This document shows, in pieces, positions 8,450 to 18,000 of a DNA stretch of 59,907 nucleotides. Every line of letters begins with the position of its first letter. Within the stretch, counting starts at the first letter, position 1. The notes under the pieces were generated by a model. It did not search any database, was not told the origin of the DNA, and saw nothing but the letters and a program-made list of their open reading frames with translations. The DNA is from Lachnocurva sp029100405 (lineage in GTDB: Bacteria; Bacillota; Clostridia; Lachnospirales; Lachnospiraceae). Location: positions 1 to 59,907 of the forward strand of contig JBJYZC010000016.1 in the NCBI GenBank assembly GCA_046263755.1, written 5' to 3'. A program made the translations under genes and the position numbers.

Positions 8450-9106
8450 TCAGTCTCCGAAAACAGCCTGATAATCCTTCTGGAACTTCACAATGCCCTC
8501 ATCGGTCAGCGGATGATGAAGCATCTGCATGATAACCTTATAAGGAACGGTTGCAATATCAGCGCCTGCCAGTGCACACTGAGTCACATGCAGAGGATTT
8601 CTGACAGAAGCGGCAATGATCTCTGTATGGATGTCCGGATAATTCTGGAAGATCTGAGCGATCTCTTCTACCAGATCAATGCCCGGTGTCGAGATATCAT
8701 CCAGACGTCCCAGGAAGGGAGAAACATAGTCCGCACCGGCACGAGCTGCCAAAAGGGCCTGATTTGCTGTGAAGATGAGGGTGCAGTTGGTATGGATGCC
8801 TTCGCTGCTTAACACCTTGATGGCTTTCAAGCCTTCCGCAGTCATAGGGATCTTAACAACCATATTCTTATGAAGAGCTGCAATCTCTCTGCCTTCTTTG
8901 ATCATGCCTTCTGCATCGACCGTTGTTGCCTTGACTTCACCGGAGATCGGTCCGTCAACGATTTCTGTGATCTCCTTTAAAACAGTCGTATAATCACGGC
9001 CTTCTTTGGCAATCAGAGACGGATTTGTAGTAACACCGGCGATAACGCCCATATCATTTGCTTCACGAATTTCCTCTACATTTGCAGTATCAATAAAAAA
9101 CTTCAT
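8450..9106 (-). CDS. Transaldolase-like protein (fructose-6-phosphate aldolase/TalC family)
   Basis: 218 aa, the size of the short single-domain transaldolase family, shorter than classical TalA/TalB. The Schiff-base lysine lies in VVKIPMT (about residue 86), and MKFFIDTANVEEI, GVTTNPSL and SPFLGRLDDI are family signatures. It belongs to the minus-strand pentose operon, before the transketolase pair, so transaldolase activity on sedoheptulose-7-phosphate is the likeliest role. Fructose-6-phosphate aldolase activity cannot be excluded from sequence alone. Confidence 0.93.
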   Translation of the reverse strand: MKFFIDTANVEEIREANDMGVIAGVTTNPSLIAKEGRDYTTVLKEITEIVDGPISGEVKATTVDAEGMIKEGREIAALHKNMVVKIPMTAEGLKAIKVLSSEGIHTNCTLIFTANQALLAARAGADYVSPFLGRLDDISTPGIDLVEEIAQIFQNYPDIHTEIIAASVRNPLHVTQCALAGADIATVPYKVIMQMLHHPLTDEGIVKFQKDYQAVFGD

Positions 9107-9131
9107 ATCCCTACCTCTTTCCTTAATATGT

Positions 9132-9155
9132 TTACCAGTTATATATTTACCAGTT
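9132..9155. repeat. 15-bp duplication containing the kinase stop codon
   Basis: On the minus strand the last codons of the FGGY kinase gene (AACTGGTAA, Asn-Trp-stop) are repeated 15 bp downstream, so TTACCAGTT occurs at 9132 and 9147. The first stop (9147-9149) is the one used. Confidence 0.8.
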
Positions 9156-10745
9156 GACTGATGTAATGGCAGATTTTTCTACTGCCAGGCCATCCTTATA
9201 ATGACGGATGAAAGTCTCATACCCCTCTTCTGTCTCAGGATCCGGAGCAAGCGTTGTGCCTTCCATCTTGTCGAAGATCTTCCGGTTCAGATAATCCGGC
9301 AAAGTTTCCTTGTCCTGACCGCCTTCCAGTAAATAAGCTGCCAGAAGAGCCATGCCCCAGGGACCACCCTCTGTTGCGGTCGACATGACAGTGACCGGAG
9401 TATGAATGGCGGCCGCCAGATATTTCTGCACGCAGCCGGGTGTCGTAAAGAGTCCGCCGTGGCCGGTGATCCGGTCGATCTTCACATGTTCTTCCTTCTG
9501 TAGGATATCCATGCCGAGTTTCACAGCGCCGAGAGAAGTATAAAGCTGTGCCCGCATGAAGTTTGCCAGATTTAATTTACTGTTCGGCATACGGACATAG
9601 AGAGGTCTACCTTCATTCAGTTTGGTAACCCCCTCGCCGGAATAATAACCATAGTTCAGAAGTCCTCCGCAGTCCGGATCCCCTTCCAGGGATCTCTTAT
9701 AGAGGACATCATAGAGATTGACGCCATTGAGATCCACGCCCATGAGCTCTGCAAATTCTTTGAATAAATCATGCCAGGCATTGATATCGCTTGTGCCGTT
9801 ATTGGCGTGGGACATGGCACAAGGCTTTCCGTCCGGTGTCGTTACCATATCGATCTCGCGATGCACGCGGGACAGAGGTTTCTCCGTAACGATCATAGCG
9901 AAAGTGGAAGTTCCCGCTGATACATTTCCGGTTCTTGGAGCTACCGCATTGGTCGCTGTCATACCGGTTCCCGCATCCCCCTCCGGAGGACAGAGGGGAA
10001 TGCCGGCTTCCAGTTTTCCGGATTCATCCAGAAGGGCGGCACCCTCTTTGGTCAAAGTGCCTGCCTTCTGGCCGGCTGTCAAAACCTTGGGCAGGACATC
10101 CCGAAGTTTCCAGGGATATCCGAAATCCTTTGTCAGCTCGTCAAAAGAATCCACCATTCTCTGGTCATAATCCAAAGCATCCGAATCGATCGGGAAAATT
10201 CCGGAAGCATCGCCGATTCCGGTTACCTTCTCCCCGGTCAGTCGGAAGTGGATGTAACTATCCAAAGTGGTTGCAAAATCAAGGTCCTTCAGAAAATCCT
10301 CTTTTTCCAGCATAAATTGATAGAGATGGGCAATAGTCCAACGGAGAGGGATATTGAAGGAAAAACGATCTGTCAGGATATCCGCTGCTTCCTGGGTATT
10401 GGAATTCCGCCAGGTTTGAAAAGCCGACAGAGGCTTTCCATTCCGATCCAGGGCAATGATCCCATGCATCATGGCACTGATGCCGATGGCACCGACCCTT
10501 GTCAGATCCAGATCATAGCTTCGCTCTACATTTTCTCTCAGATTCTTATAGCAGTCCCTGAGACCTGCCTCGATTTCTTCATAAGGGTAAGTCCAGATCC
10601 CATCGGTCAGATGGTTTTCCCAGTGATGGGAACCCTTGGCCAGGACCTTGCCCTGAAGGTCGATCAGGACTGCCTTGATATTGGTAGAGCCGAACTCGAT
10701 TCCCAGGGTCGTTTGGGCATTTAGAATGTCTTCTCTCGCGCTCAC
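9147..10745 (-). CDS. FGGY-family carbohydrate kinase, probable L-ribulokinase
   Basis: 532 aa from a GTG start at 10745, chosen because AAGGAGG ends 6 bases before it; the GTG is one base after the araD stop. The N-terminus has the ATP-binding stretch GIEFGSTNIKAVLID. A glycine-rich motif, CPPEGDAGTGMTATNA, and GHGGLFTTPG follow in the FGGY arrangement. The sequence resembles the xylulokinase branch more than classical AraB. With araA and araD beside it and no other kinase in the block, phosphorylation of L-ribulose is the expected job. D-xylulose kinase is the alternative. The last three codons are duplicated beyond the stop. Confidence 0.85.
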   Translation of the reverse strand: MSAREDILNAQTTLGIEFGSTNIKAVLIDLQGKVLAKGSHHWENHLTDGIWTYPYEEIEAGLRDCYKNLRENVERSYDLDLTRVGAIGISAMMHGIIALDRNGKPLSAFQTWRNSNTQEAADILTDRFSFNIPLRWTIAHLYQFMLEKEDFLKDLDFATTLDSYIHFRLTGEKVTGIGDASGIFPIDSDALDYDQRMVDSFDELTKDFGYPWKLRDVLPKVLTAGQKAGTLTKEGAALLDESGKLEAGIPLCPPEGDAGTGMTATNAVAPRTGNVSAGTSTFAMIVTEKPLSRVHREIDMVTTPDGKPCAMSHANNGTSDINAWHDLFKEFAELMGVDLNGVNLYDVLYKRSLEGDPDCGGLLNYGYYSGEGVTKLNEGRPLYVRMPNSKLNLANFMRAQLYTSLGAVKLGMDILQKEEHVKIDRITGHGGLFTTPGCVQKYLAAAIHTPVTVMSTATEGGPWGMALLAAYLLEGGQDKETLPDYLNRKIFDKMEGTTLAPDPETEEGYETFIRHYKDGLAVEKSAITSVNW

Positions 10746-10746
10746 C

Positions 10747-11451
10747 TTAGTCCTCCTTTCCTTGTCCATAGTAGGCATTGGCACCATGCTTCCGGAAATA
10801 ATGCTTATCCTGGAGTTCCTGCGGAGCCGGAGAAACGTGGGGCTGGATCAGCTCGGTCAGGGCAGCCATCTTGGCCACTTCTTCCACAACAACAGCATTA
10901 TAAACCGCCTTATCGGCATTCTTTCCCCAGGCAAAAACACCATGATTCTTGCAAAGAACAGCCGGAACGGCATCCGGATCCTTCTTCTCCTTTTCGAAAT
11001 GATCTGCGATCAAAACACCTGTATTCTTCTCATAGGCTTCATCGATCTCTGCCTTGGTCAGATTCCGAACGCAGGGGATGGGTCCATAGAAATAGTCTGC
11101 ATGCGTTGTCCCGTAGCAAGGGATGTCTCTTCCTGCCTGCGCCCAGGACGTTGCAAATGTCGAATGGGTGTGTACGATTCCGCCGATCTCCTTAAAACGA
11201 TTGTACAAGACAAGATGGGTCGGTGTGTCGGAGGAAGGATTCAGATCTCCCTCGATCTTATTGCCTTCCAGGTCCATAACGACCATATCTTCCGGCTTCA
11301 GCTCCTCATAAGGAACCCCGCTCGGCTTAATGACGAAAAGCCCCTTATCCCGATCGATCCCGCTCACATTGCCCCAGGTAAAAGTTACGAGGCCATGCTT
11401 TGGCAGGTCGAGATTGGCTTTCCAGACTTGTTCCTTCAGTTCTTCCAGCAT
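10747..11451 (-). CDS. araD: L-ribulose-5-phosphate 4-epimerase
   Basis: 234 aa, the usual AraD length. It converts L-ribulose-5-phosphate to D-xylulose-5-phosphate. The class II aldolase-type zinc site is visible as HTHSTFAT (about residues 95-102) and a later conserved histidine in CKNHGVFAWG. TWGNVSG, KPSGVPYEEL and the SSDTPTH stretch are AraD signatures. It follows the AraR-type gene and is coupled to the kinase gene, whose GTG lies one base after this stop. Confidence 0.95.
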   Translation of the reverse strand: MLEELKEQVWKANLDLPKHGLVTFTWGNVSGIDRDKGLFVIKPSGVPYEELKPEDMVVMDLEGNKIEGDLNPSSDTPTHLVLYNRFKEIGGIVHTHSTFATSWAQAGRDIPCYGTTHADYFYGPIPCVRNLTKAEIDEAYEKNTGVLIADHFEKEKKDPDAVPAVLCKNHGVFAWGKNADKAVYNAVVVEEVAKMAALTELIQPHVSPAPQELQDKHYFRKHGANAYYGQGKED

Positions 11452-11517
11452 ATTTCCTTCTTTCTATCATGTTTTGATGTCACAATTTGCATCGAATGTT
11501 AGGCAGGACGGATCCTT

Positions 11518-12612
11518 TTATTCTTCATTCGTTCGGTCCAGAACCGAATCCCGCAGAATGACCTCCGGCCGGAAGAGCCGGTTTCCGTCAAATGCCGGAT
11601 TATCGATCATATGAAGGATATTTTCCGCTGCCGTCTTACCAAGAACTTCCTTTGGATGAGGGAAAGTCGTTAAGGACGGACGGATCTCGGCGGCAATCTT
11701 CGCATCGTCCATACTGATGATAGACAAATCTTCGGGTAAATGCAGACCGGCATTTTTACAACCCGCAATCAGCCGGCTGGCCACCTCATCGTTATAGGTC
11801 AAGACAGCCGTGCAGTCACCGATCCGCTTTCGTATATAAGCTGTTAATTCCTCGGTATCCTGAACCCCTTTCGTGTCCAGCCAGATGACACGGTCGCTCC
11901 TCAACCGGATGCCGCATTCCTGAAGTCCCCGCCGATAACCGAGATATCGAAGCGTACCCTGTGAATCCTCACAGTGGAAGATCCCGGCGATTTTCTCATG
12001 CCCCTTTTGGACAAGAAGATGAACTGCCTGACAGGCGATCCATTCATCATCCAGCCGAACACATGGGAAATCGAGATCCGGGTAGGAGGCATTGATGAAA
12101 AGGACCGGTATCCGCCTTTCCTTCAGCTCTAAAAAGAGCTCCCGGTTCGGATTCGGCAAAGCACCCTGGGAGGGCTCAGCGATCAAAGCATCAATATTCT
12201 GATTGGAAAGCAGGTTCTGCAAGATGTTTTCTTCTCTCTCCACGCAATTATCCGTAAAATTCAACTGCATGGAATAGCCAGACCGGCTTAATACATCGGA
12301 AATTCCACGTACCACCGGAGGGAAGATATAATTATCCAGATAGGTCAGCATCACAGCAATATTCATATAGCGAGGACGGCTCTCAGAGGAAGCCGCCTCT
12401 CCGATATAACTGCCGCTGCCCCGCACCCGGGTAATAAGCCCTCTCTCCTCCAGAAGTCCGGTCGCATGTCGAATGGTCTGGCGGCTTAAGCCGAAGCGGT
12501 CACATAGTTCCTTCTCCGAGGGCAAGCGGTCTCCCTCTTTCAGGTTTCCTTTTTCCAGCTCGGAATAGATATAATTCACAACATCAAGATAACGGGGGGT
12601 CTTCTCTGACAT
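11518..12612 (-). CDS. araR: AraR-type transcriptional repressor (GntR HTH fused to LacI-type sugar-binding domain)
   Basis: 364 aa. Residues about 5-72 are a GntR winged helix (DRLPSEKELCDRFGLSRQTIR). The rest is a periplasmic-binding-protein-like domain of the LacI/GalR type, the architecture of Bacillus AraR. In that family the repressor leaves DNA when it binds L-arabinose. It lies inside the operon it is expected to control, 16 bp after araA. Two copies of an AraR-like palindrome lie upstream of araA (14272-14289 and 14304-14321). Confidence 0.9.
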   Translation of the reverse strand: MSEKTPRYLDVVNYIYSELEKGNLKEGDRLPSEKELCDRFGLSRQTIRHATGLLEERGLITRVRGSGSYIGEAASSESRPRYMNIAVMLTYLDNYIFPPVVRGISDVLSRSGYSMQLNFTDNCVEREENILQNLLSNQNIDALIAEPSQGALPNPNRELFLELKERRIPVLFINASYPDLDFPCVRLDDEWIACQAVHLLVQKGHEKIAGIFHCEDSQGTLRYLGYRRGLQECGIRLRSDRVIWLDTKGVQDTEELTAYIRKRIGDCTAVLTYNDEVASRLIAGCKNAGLHLPEDLSIISMDDAKIAAEIRPSLTTFPHPKEVLGKTAAENILHMIDNPAFDGNRLFRPEVILRDSVLDRTNEE

Positions 12613-12628
12613 GGATTGCCTGCTTTTC

Positions 12629-14068
12629 TCACTTCATGAAAAATTTCTGGAGGTCTGCTTCTGTTGTATCATCGCCGATGGTGATAAGCTCGGTTCCCGT
12701 AAGCTTTGCAAACATTGCAATATCGGACCGGTTCAAAGCTGTGGAAATGACGGAGTGATGAGCGCCGCCGGCATAGCACCATGCTGCAGTACCGATCTCA
12801 AAATTCGGCTTATGGCGATACATGATATGTGCAACCGGAAGATTCGGCATCGGATGAGGTTCCCGGATCAGCTCAACATCAGCGCAGATAATGCGGAAAT
12901 GATCTCCCATATCAACCAGAGTTACCTGGATACCGTCGCCCTCGACACAATCGAAGACCAGTCTTGCAGGATCGCTCTTATCGCCGATCCCAAGCGGATG
13001 TACCTGGATCTCGGGCTTTGATTTTGCCAGCTGTGCCGGAACCTCAAGCATATGAGAGGCAAGTTCGACTTCCCTACCGGGTGTCAGATCATAGGTATAA
13101 TCTTCCATGAATCCGGTTGCTCCCTTTCTGCCTTCTGACATCTTCTGAAGGATTGCGGAAAAGGCTGCAATCTTATAGTCACCCTCCGGTCCGAATCCGA
13201 CGCCCTTGGCCATCATATTCTGTGCTGCGATTCCGGGCAGCTGGTTCATGCCATGGAGATCCTGGAAAGTATCCGTGAAGGCTTTGCAGTGATTCTCACT
13301 TAAGAACTTCTCAAAAGCGACCTCATAACGAGCCTGCTCTCTGACAACGTCGATCCGGTCAGTTGCCATGGTATATTTCTCTGTATACTCAGCCATCTTC
13401 TGATCAACTTCAGCATCGGTAACTTCCTTTGCTTTCTCTACGATCTCTCCAATGCCCCAGTACTTGATTTCCCAGCCATAATGGATCTCAGCCTCAAGAC
13501 GGTTACCATCTGTCACTGCAACATCACGCATGTTATTTCCAAAGGTTGCGACCCGCATATTGTGGGACCAGTCAATGGCCTTTGCTACATCACAGAACTG
13601 TCTGACTTTAGCCAGGAAGTCCTCATGCTGGTAGTATCCGGCAACAACCTGATGGGCGATATTCATACGAGCCAAAATGTAACCATACTCACGATCTCCG
13701 TGAGCGGCCTGATTCAGGTTCATGAAATCCATATCGATGGTGTCGTAAGGAAGTTTCTCATTTGCCTGCGTATGCAGATGCAGAAGAGGCTTTCTTAAGA
13801 TCTGTAAACCCTTGATCCACATTTTGGCAGGGGAAAATGTATGCATCCAGGTAACGACACCGATGCAGTCATCATCCACCATAACCTTCTTCATATCTTC
13901 TACACAGATCTCGGAGGTCTCAACGGTCGGAAGAAGTTCAAAACGAACGACATCTCCCAGCTTCTCATTGAAGAAATCTACCATTTCCTGACAATCTGCA
14001 TGTACCTGCTTTAAGCATTCTTCTCCGTAGAGATCCTGGCTTCCCGGAATAAAATACAGTTTTTTCAT
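12629..14068 (-). CDS. araA: L-arabinose isomerase
   Basis: 479 aa, near the usual 475-500. It interconverts L-arabinose and L-ribulose with a divalent metal. The start MKKLYFIPGSQDLYGEE matches the family's GSQ-LYG start. Other family stretches are VTWMHTFSPAKMW, the LLHLHTQ stretch and the GEDY-equivalent MEDYTYDLTPG. AGAAAGGG precedes the ATG. It is the first catabolic gene after the ABC transporter and has its own sigma-A-type promoter (14174-14202). Confidence 0.96.
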   Translation of the reverse strand: MKKLYFIPGSQDLYGEECLKQVHADCQEMVDFFNEKLGDVVRFELLPTVETSEICVEDMKKVMVDDDCIGVVTWMHTFSPAKMWIKGLQILRKPLLHLHTQANEKLPYDTIDMDFMNLNQAAHGDREYGYILARMNIAHQVVAGYYQHEDFLAKVRQFCDVAKAIDWSHNMRVATFGNNMRDVAVTDGNRLEAEIHYGWEIKYWGIGEIVEKAKEVTDAEVDQKMAEYTEKYTMATDRIDVVREQARYEVAFEKFLSENHCKAFTDTFQDLHGMNQLPGIAAQNMMAKGVGFGPEGDYKIAAFSAILQKMSEGRKGATGFMEDYTYDLTPGREVELASHMLEVPAQLAKSKPEIQVHPLGIGDKSDPARLVFDCVEGDGIQVTLVDMGDHFRIICADVELIREPHPMPNLPVAHIMYRHKPNFEIGTAAWCYAGGAHHSVISTALNRSDIAMFAKLTGTELITIGDDTTEADLQKFFMK

Positions 14069-14173
14069 ATTTTCCCTTTCTACTCTTTTCCAGAGTGAAC
14101 CCCTTTTTGTGATACAAAACGGACCGCTTGTTCCAGCTTCGATCCCCTCTCTTGTATCATTTTTTCACTTGAT

Positions 14174-14202
14174 AATGTAAACCCGAATTGTATATCTGTC
14201 AA
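14174..14202 (-). promoter_or_regulatory. Promoter of araA
   Basis: Minus strand: TTGACA (14197-14202), 17 bases, TACATT (14174-14179), a near-consensus sigma-A promoter. Transcription would start about 100 bp before araA. Confidence 0.8.
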
Positions 14203-14211
14203 TATACAATT
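14186..14211. promoter_or_regulatory. Perfect inverted repeat overlapping the araA -35 box
   Basis: AATTGTATAT and its exact complement are separated by 6 bases (CTGTCA), placing the -35 box in the centre. This is the position of a repressor operator. It differs from the AraR-like boxes further upstream, so a second regulator is possible. Confidence 0.65.
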
Positions 14212-14271
14212 ATTTCATTTGTGCGTATTTATCAATTCTATCTGCTTGTTTTTGTATACTTTTTTGTAATG

Positions 14272-14289
14272 AAAAGTACATGTACATTT
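14272..14289. promoter_or_regulatory. AraR-like operator 1
   Basis: AAAAGTACATGTACATTT, with a perfect GTACATGTAC core. It resembles the A/T-flanked GTAC palindromes bound by AraR. Confidence 0.7.
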
Positions 14290-14303
14290 CAAGGAGGGTT
14301 ACG

Positions 14304-14321
14304 AAATGCACATGTACTTAT
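14304..14321. promoter_or_regulatory. AraR-like operator 2 (inverted)
   Basis: The reverse complement matches operator 1 at 16 of 18 positions. The two centres are 32 bp apart, about three helical turns, which would place two AraR dimers on one face of the DNA. Confidence 0.65.
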
Positions 14322-14363
14322 GATTCAGTTATTGATACGATCCCTTATTTGTCTAAACCAGCA

Positions 14364-15413
14364 TCAGCTGAGAGCAGCAGCTTTCTTGATCTTCTTTTCT
14401 GCCGTCTTCTTCAGGCTGACACCTCCAATCAGAGCCTGCAGCACAATGAAGAAGCAAAGCATGATGGAGAGTACGATACGAACCCACCAGCTGGACAGGG
14501 TTCCCTGTGTTGTAATCAAAGATGCGATAGTTCCCTTGATCAAAACGCCAAAGAGGGTACCGACAACAGTACCGACACCACCGGAAAGCAATGTTCCGCC
14601 GATAACCGCAGCAGAGATCGCATCCATTTCAAGACCCTTGGCCTGTTCTACAAATCCTGCGCAGGAATTCAGGCAGAAGAGGAAACCTCCGAGACCGGCG
14701 AGGAATCCGTCCAGGACATAGGCCTTCATTTTGGTCCGGTTTACATTTAATCCCATCATAATAGCACTCTGTTCATTGCCTCCGATCGCATAGAGGTTGC
14801 GGCCGAACTTGGTAAAGCGAAGCATAATGGAAATGAGGACCACGACGACAAGGGCAACGACAACGGTCGGATAGATATAGCTGTTGATCGTTACACCATG
14901 TCGGTTGGTATAACCGATGGGAATATACATCTTTTCATTGGCCCAGGCCAGAAAAGTCTTATTCTTAATGGCGATCATATCGGTTGAAATGACAGCCGTA
15001 AGGCCTCGGCCGAAGAACATACCGGCCAATGTAATAATGAATGGCTGGATCTTCAAATAGGTTACCAGATAGCCCTGGACCAGTCCGAAAAGCAGGCCGA
15101 TCACCAGGGACAGGATCAGGGCAGCATATGCGCTCATTCCTTTGTTCTGCATGATATCCGCAGAACTCATGCAGACCAATGCGGTCACCGATCCGACGGA
15201 AATATCAATGCCTCCGGTGATCATAACGATGGTCAGCCCGCAGGCTATGACGATCAGCCCGGCATTGGAGATAAAGAGATTGAAAAACATCTGAGGTCTT
15301 GCAAATCCCCTACTGTTAAAGATGATCATTCCTGCAATATACATCACGGCAAACATGATGATGGTGATCATGAGGAGAAAGCTTGTCTTTGAAAGTTTCG
15401 GTTTCTTAGCCAT
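14364..15413 (-). CDS. Sugar ABC transporter permease (second permease, YjfF-like)
   Basis: 349 aa, about eight to ten hydrophobic segments, of the BPD_transp_2 permease family used with ribose- and galactofuranose-type importers. Family stretches include TGGIDISVGSVTALVCM and AVIGGTLLSGGVGTVVGTLFG. The ATG directly follows the stop codon of the first permease gene (TAAATG), so the two are translationally coupled and probably form a heterodimeric channel. The gene ends about 160 bp before the araA promoter. Confidence 0.92.
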   Translation of the reverse strand: MAKKPKLSKTSFLLMITIIMFAVMYIAGMIIFNSRGFARPQMFFNLFISNAGLIVIACGLTIVMITGGIDISVGSVTALVCMSSADIMQNKGMSAYAALILSLVIGLLFGLVQGYLVTYLKIQPFIITLAGMFFGRGLTAVISTDMIAIKNKTFLAWANEKMYIPIGYTNRHGVTINSYIYPTVVVALVVVVLISIMLRFTKFGRNLYAIGGNEQSAIMMGLNVNRTKMKAYVLDGFLAGLGGFLFCLNSCAGFVEQAKGLEMDAISAAVIGGTLLSGGVGTVVGTLFGVLIKGTIASLITTQGTLSSWWVRIVLSIMLCFFIVLQALIGGVSLKKTAEKKIKKAAALS

Positions 15414-16454
15414 TTATGCCACCGCCTTTCTCTTGGTATGTCCGGCAATCTTCTTTCGGAAGACAGGGCTCTGAATTACAACGATCACGACAACAACGAT
15501 TGCCTTGTAAACCGGCAGCTGGTCTGCCGATACATTCATCGCATACAGAGATGTCGTCAGAGCCTGTATGGTATAAGCGCCAATAATGGATCCCATCATA
15601 TTGAACTTACCACCGCCAAGATTGTTACCGCCAAGTGCAACAGCCAGAATAGCATCCATTTCCATATTCAGACCGATATTATTGGCATCGGCGGAATAGA
15701 TCCTGGAAGAAGCAACGATTCCGGCTATTCCGGCAAGCAGTCCGCAAATGACATAAGAAATAAACTTAAGAAAGGTGGAATTTAAACCAACCAGACGTGA
15801 AGCAGAACCATTGATACCGACACTCTCGATATAGAGACCGAGAGCCGTCTTCTTCAAGATCAGCTGCATGACGATCACGGTAAGAATTGCCACAAAAACC
15901 GGGGTCGGCACAGGACATTTACCGATATAAGCGCCAAGTACCTTATAAGAGGGCACACGAACATAGGTGATCTGTCCCTTGGTAACGAGCTGGGCGATAC
16001 CACGGCCGGCTGTAAAGAGAATCAGGGTTGCAACCATTGGCTGAATCTTGAACTTTGCAACCAGGAGGCCATTAAAAGCACCACAAAGGCCTGCAACAAG
16101 GATTCCGATCAATGCAGCAAGTACAATCGGCATAGCCAGAGTATTAGTGGAAACTTTTCCTCCGGACAAAAGCTGACAGCAAATGGCTGCGGCAACTGCC
16201 ATGATCGCACCAACAGAAATATCCTGTCCACCGGAAGCTGCTGTTACCAAAGTCATTCCGACTGCCAGAATAACCAGTTCGGAGCCTCGGTTGATGATAT
16301 CAATAATATATCCATATAAAACTCCATTATTGATCGATACCTTGAAGAAAGTCGGAGTTTGAATCAGATTGATTAGAAGAACCGCAATCAAGCATACGAC
16401 AGGCATAAAGAGTGGCGTATGCACAAGGCGATTCCAAGTGGATTTCTTTGTCAT
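15414..16454 (-). CDS. Sugar ABC transporter permease (first permease, YtfT-like)
   Basis: 346 aa, a polytopic inner-membrane protein of the same family as its neighbour. Family stretches SGGQDISVGAIMAVAAA and ALGGNNLGGGKFNMMGSIIGA are present. Its ATG overlaps the ATPase stop codon in ATGA, showing tight coupling. The arrangement binding protein, ATPase, permease, permease matches the ytfQRT-yjfF cluster of enterobacteria. Confidence 0.92.
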   Translation of the reverse strand: MTKKSTWNRLVHTPLFMPVVCLIAVLLINLIQTPTFFKVSINNGVLYGYIIDIINRGSELVILAVGMTLVTAASGGQDISVGAIMAVAAAICCQLLSGGKVSTNTLAMPIVLAALIGILVAGLCGAFNGLLVAKFKIQPMVATLILFTAGRGIAQLVTKGQITYVRVPSYKVLGAYIGKCPVPTPVFVAILTVIVMQLILKKTALGLYIESVGINGSASRLVGLNSTFLKFISYVICGLLAGIAGIVASSRIYSADANNIGLNMEMDAILAVALGGNNLGGGKFNMMGSIIGAYTIQALTTSLYAMNVSADQLPVYKAIVVVVIVVIQSPVFRKKIAGHTKRKAVA

Positions 16455-17974
16455 TTGTTGTCACCTTCCTCTCCGCCTGCGATGGTCTTCATGATTTCAG
16501 CCTGATTCAGCTGATCTCCGGAAAGCTCACCGACTTTATAGCCATCTCTTAATACTTCCATACGGGAGCAGGTACGAAGCATTTCCTCGATCTCAGAGGA
16601 GATAAAGGTGACTGCCTTTCCCTGATCTGCCAGATCCAGAACCAGTTTCTGGATCTCCGTCTTGGTTCCGATATCTATGCCTCGTGTAGGCTCATCCAAA
16701 ATCAGATATTCCGGATTGGTCAGGAGCCAGCGGGCAATAATGACCTTCTGCTGATTGCCTCCGGACAGGCTCTTGATCGGTGTCTCCCGGTCTGCTGTCT
16801 TGATATCTAAAAGATCAATGAATTTATCCGCCGCATCTTCCATTTCTTTCCGGCTCATAAGATGGAACATTCCCTTCTTGGCCTGAAGCGCAATGATAAT
16901 ATTTTCCCGAACCGACAGCTCGTCGATGATGCCATCCTTCTTCCGATCCTCCGGGAGATAAGCCATGCCAAGATGCATAGCATCCAGCGGTTTATTAATC
17001 TTAACCTCCTTGCCATCTACTTTCAGCTTGCCCTGGTCTGCCTTGTCCGCACCATAGATGCAGCGAACCATCTCCGACCGGCCGGAACCGAGGAGGCCTG
17101 TAAGACCGATGACTTCTCCTTTATGAATGGTTAAATCGAAAGGATGAATGGTTCCGCTATGACCCAGGTCATCCGCCTCAATGACAGCCGGTCCTTCCGT
17201 ATCAACATGGCCTTCATGACCACTCTTAATATCTGCCAGGTCATCCAGATTTTTCCCAAGCATTTTTGCAACCAGCTGAACACGGGGAAGTTCGGATGCC
17301 TTATATTCACCTACCAGTTCGCCATTCCGTAAAACGGTAATTCGGTCGCAGACTGCATAGACCTGTTCCAGGAAATGAGTTACGAAAATGATACCGACTT
17401 CCTTGTCTCTTAACATCCGCATGAGACGGAAAAGCTTCTCCACTTCCTCATCATCCAAGGAGGATGTCGGCTCATCCAGTATCAGAACTTTACACTGCAT
17501 ATCGACTGCTCTTGCGATCGCTATCATCTGTTGAACGGCAAGGGAGCAGTCTCCCAGCATCTGATCCGGATCTGCGTCAATCTCCAGTTCTCTGAGAAGG
17601 TCCGCAGAACGTTTCTTCACCTCTTTCCAGTCGATCAATCTGCCCTTTCTCGGTTCCCTGCCGATAAAGAGGTTTTCTTTCACCGTCAGATTGGGGCAGA
17701 GATTGACTTCCTGATATACCGTTGAGATCCCGTTTTTCTGAGCCTCCTCCGGACTATGATTGACAATATTCTGACCATCCATCACAATGCTTCCTTCTTC
17801 CAGGTCATAGACACCGGTCAGGACCTTGATCAGGGTGGATTTCCCTGCGCCGTTCTCCCCCATCAGAGCATGGATCTCACCTTTTCGTAAGGTAAAATCC
17901 ACATTGGAAAGTGACTTAACGCCTGGGAAAGTCTTGGTGATATTTTGCATTTCCAGGACCACATCCCTATCCAT
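16451..17974 (-). CDS. Sugar ABC transporter ATPase, duplicated nucleotide-binding domains
   Basis: 507 aa, the RbsA/AraG/YtfR type with two ATPase domains in one chain. The first has a perfect Walker A (GENGAGKST, about residue 38) and LDEPTSSLD. The second has a modified Walker A (GLLGSGRSE) and LSGGNQQKV with LDEPTRGIDIG. One canonical and one altered site is normal for this family. GAAAGGAG precedes the ATG. The gene is separated from the binding-protein gene by a hairpin at 18001-18044. Confidence 0.95.
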   Translation of the reverse strand: MDRDVVLEMQNITKTFPGVKSLSNVDFTLRKGEIHALMGENGAGKSTLIKVLTGVYDLEEGSIVMDGQNIVNHSPEEAQKNGISTVYQEVNLCPNLTVKENLFIGREPRKGRLIDWKEVKKRSADLLRELEIDADPDQMLGDCSLAVQQMIAIARAVDMQCKVLILDEPTSSLDDEEVEKLFRLMRMLRDKEVGIIFVTHFLEQVYAVCDRITVLRNGELVGEYKASELPRVQLVAKMLGKNLDDLADIKSGHEGHVDTEGPAVIEADDLGHSGTIHPFDLTIHKGEVIGLTGLLGSGRSEMVRCIYGADKADQGKLKVDGKEVKINKPLDAMHLGMAYLPEDRKKDGIIDELSVRENIIIALQAKKGMFHLMSRKEMEDAADKFIDLLDIKTADRETPIKSLSGGNQQKVIIARWLLTNPEYLILDEPTRGIDIGTKTEIQKLVLDLADQGKAVTFISSEIEEMLRTCSRMEVLRDGYKVGELSGDQLNQAEIMKTIAGGEEGDNK

Positions 17975-18000
17975 GTTAACTCCTTTCTATTCATGAAAAT

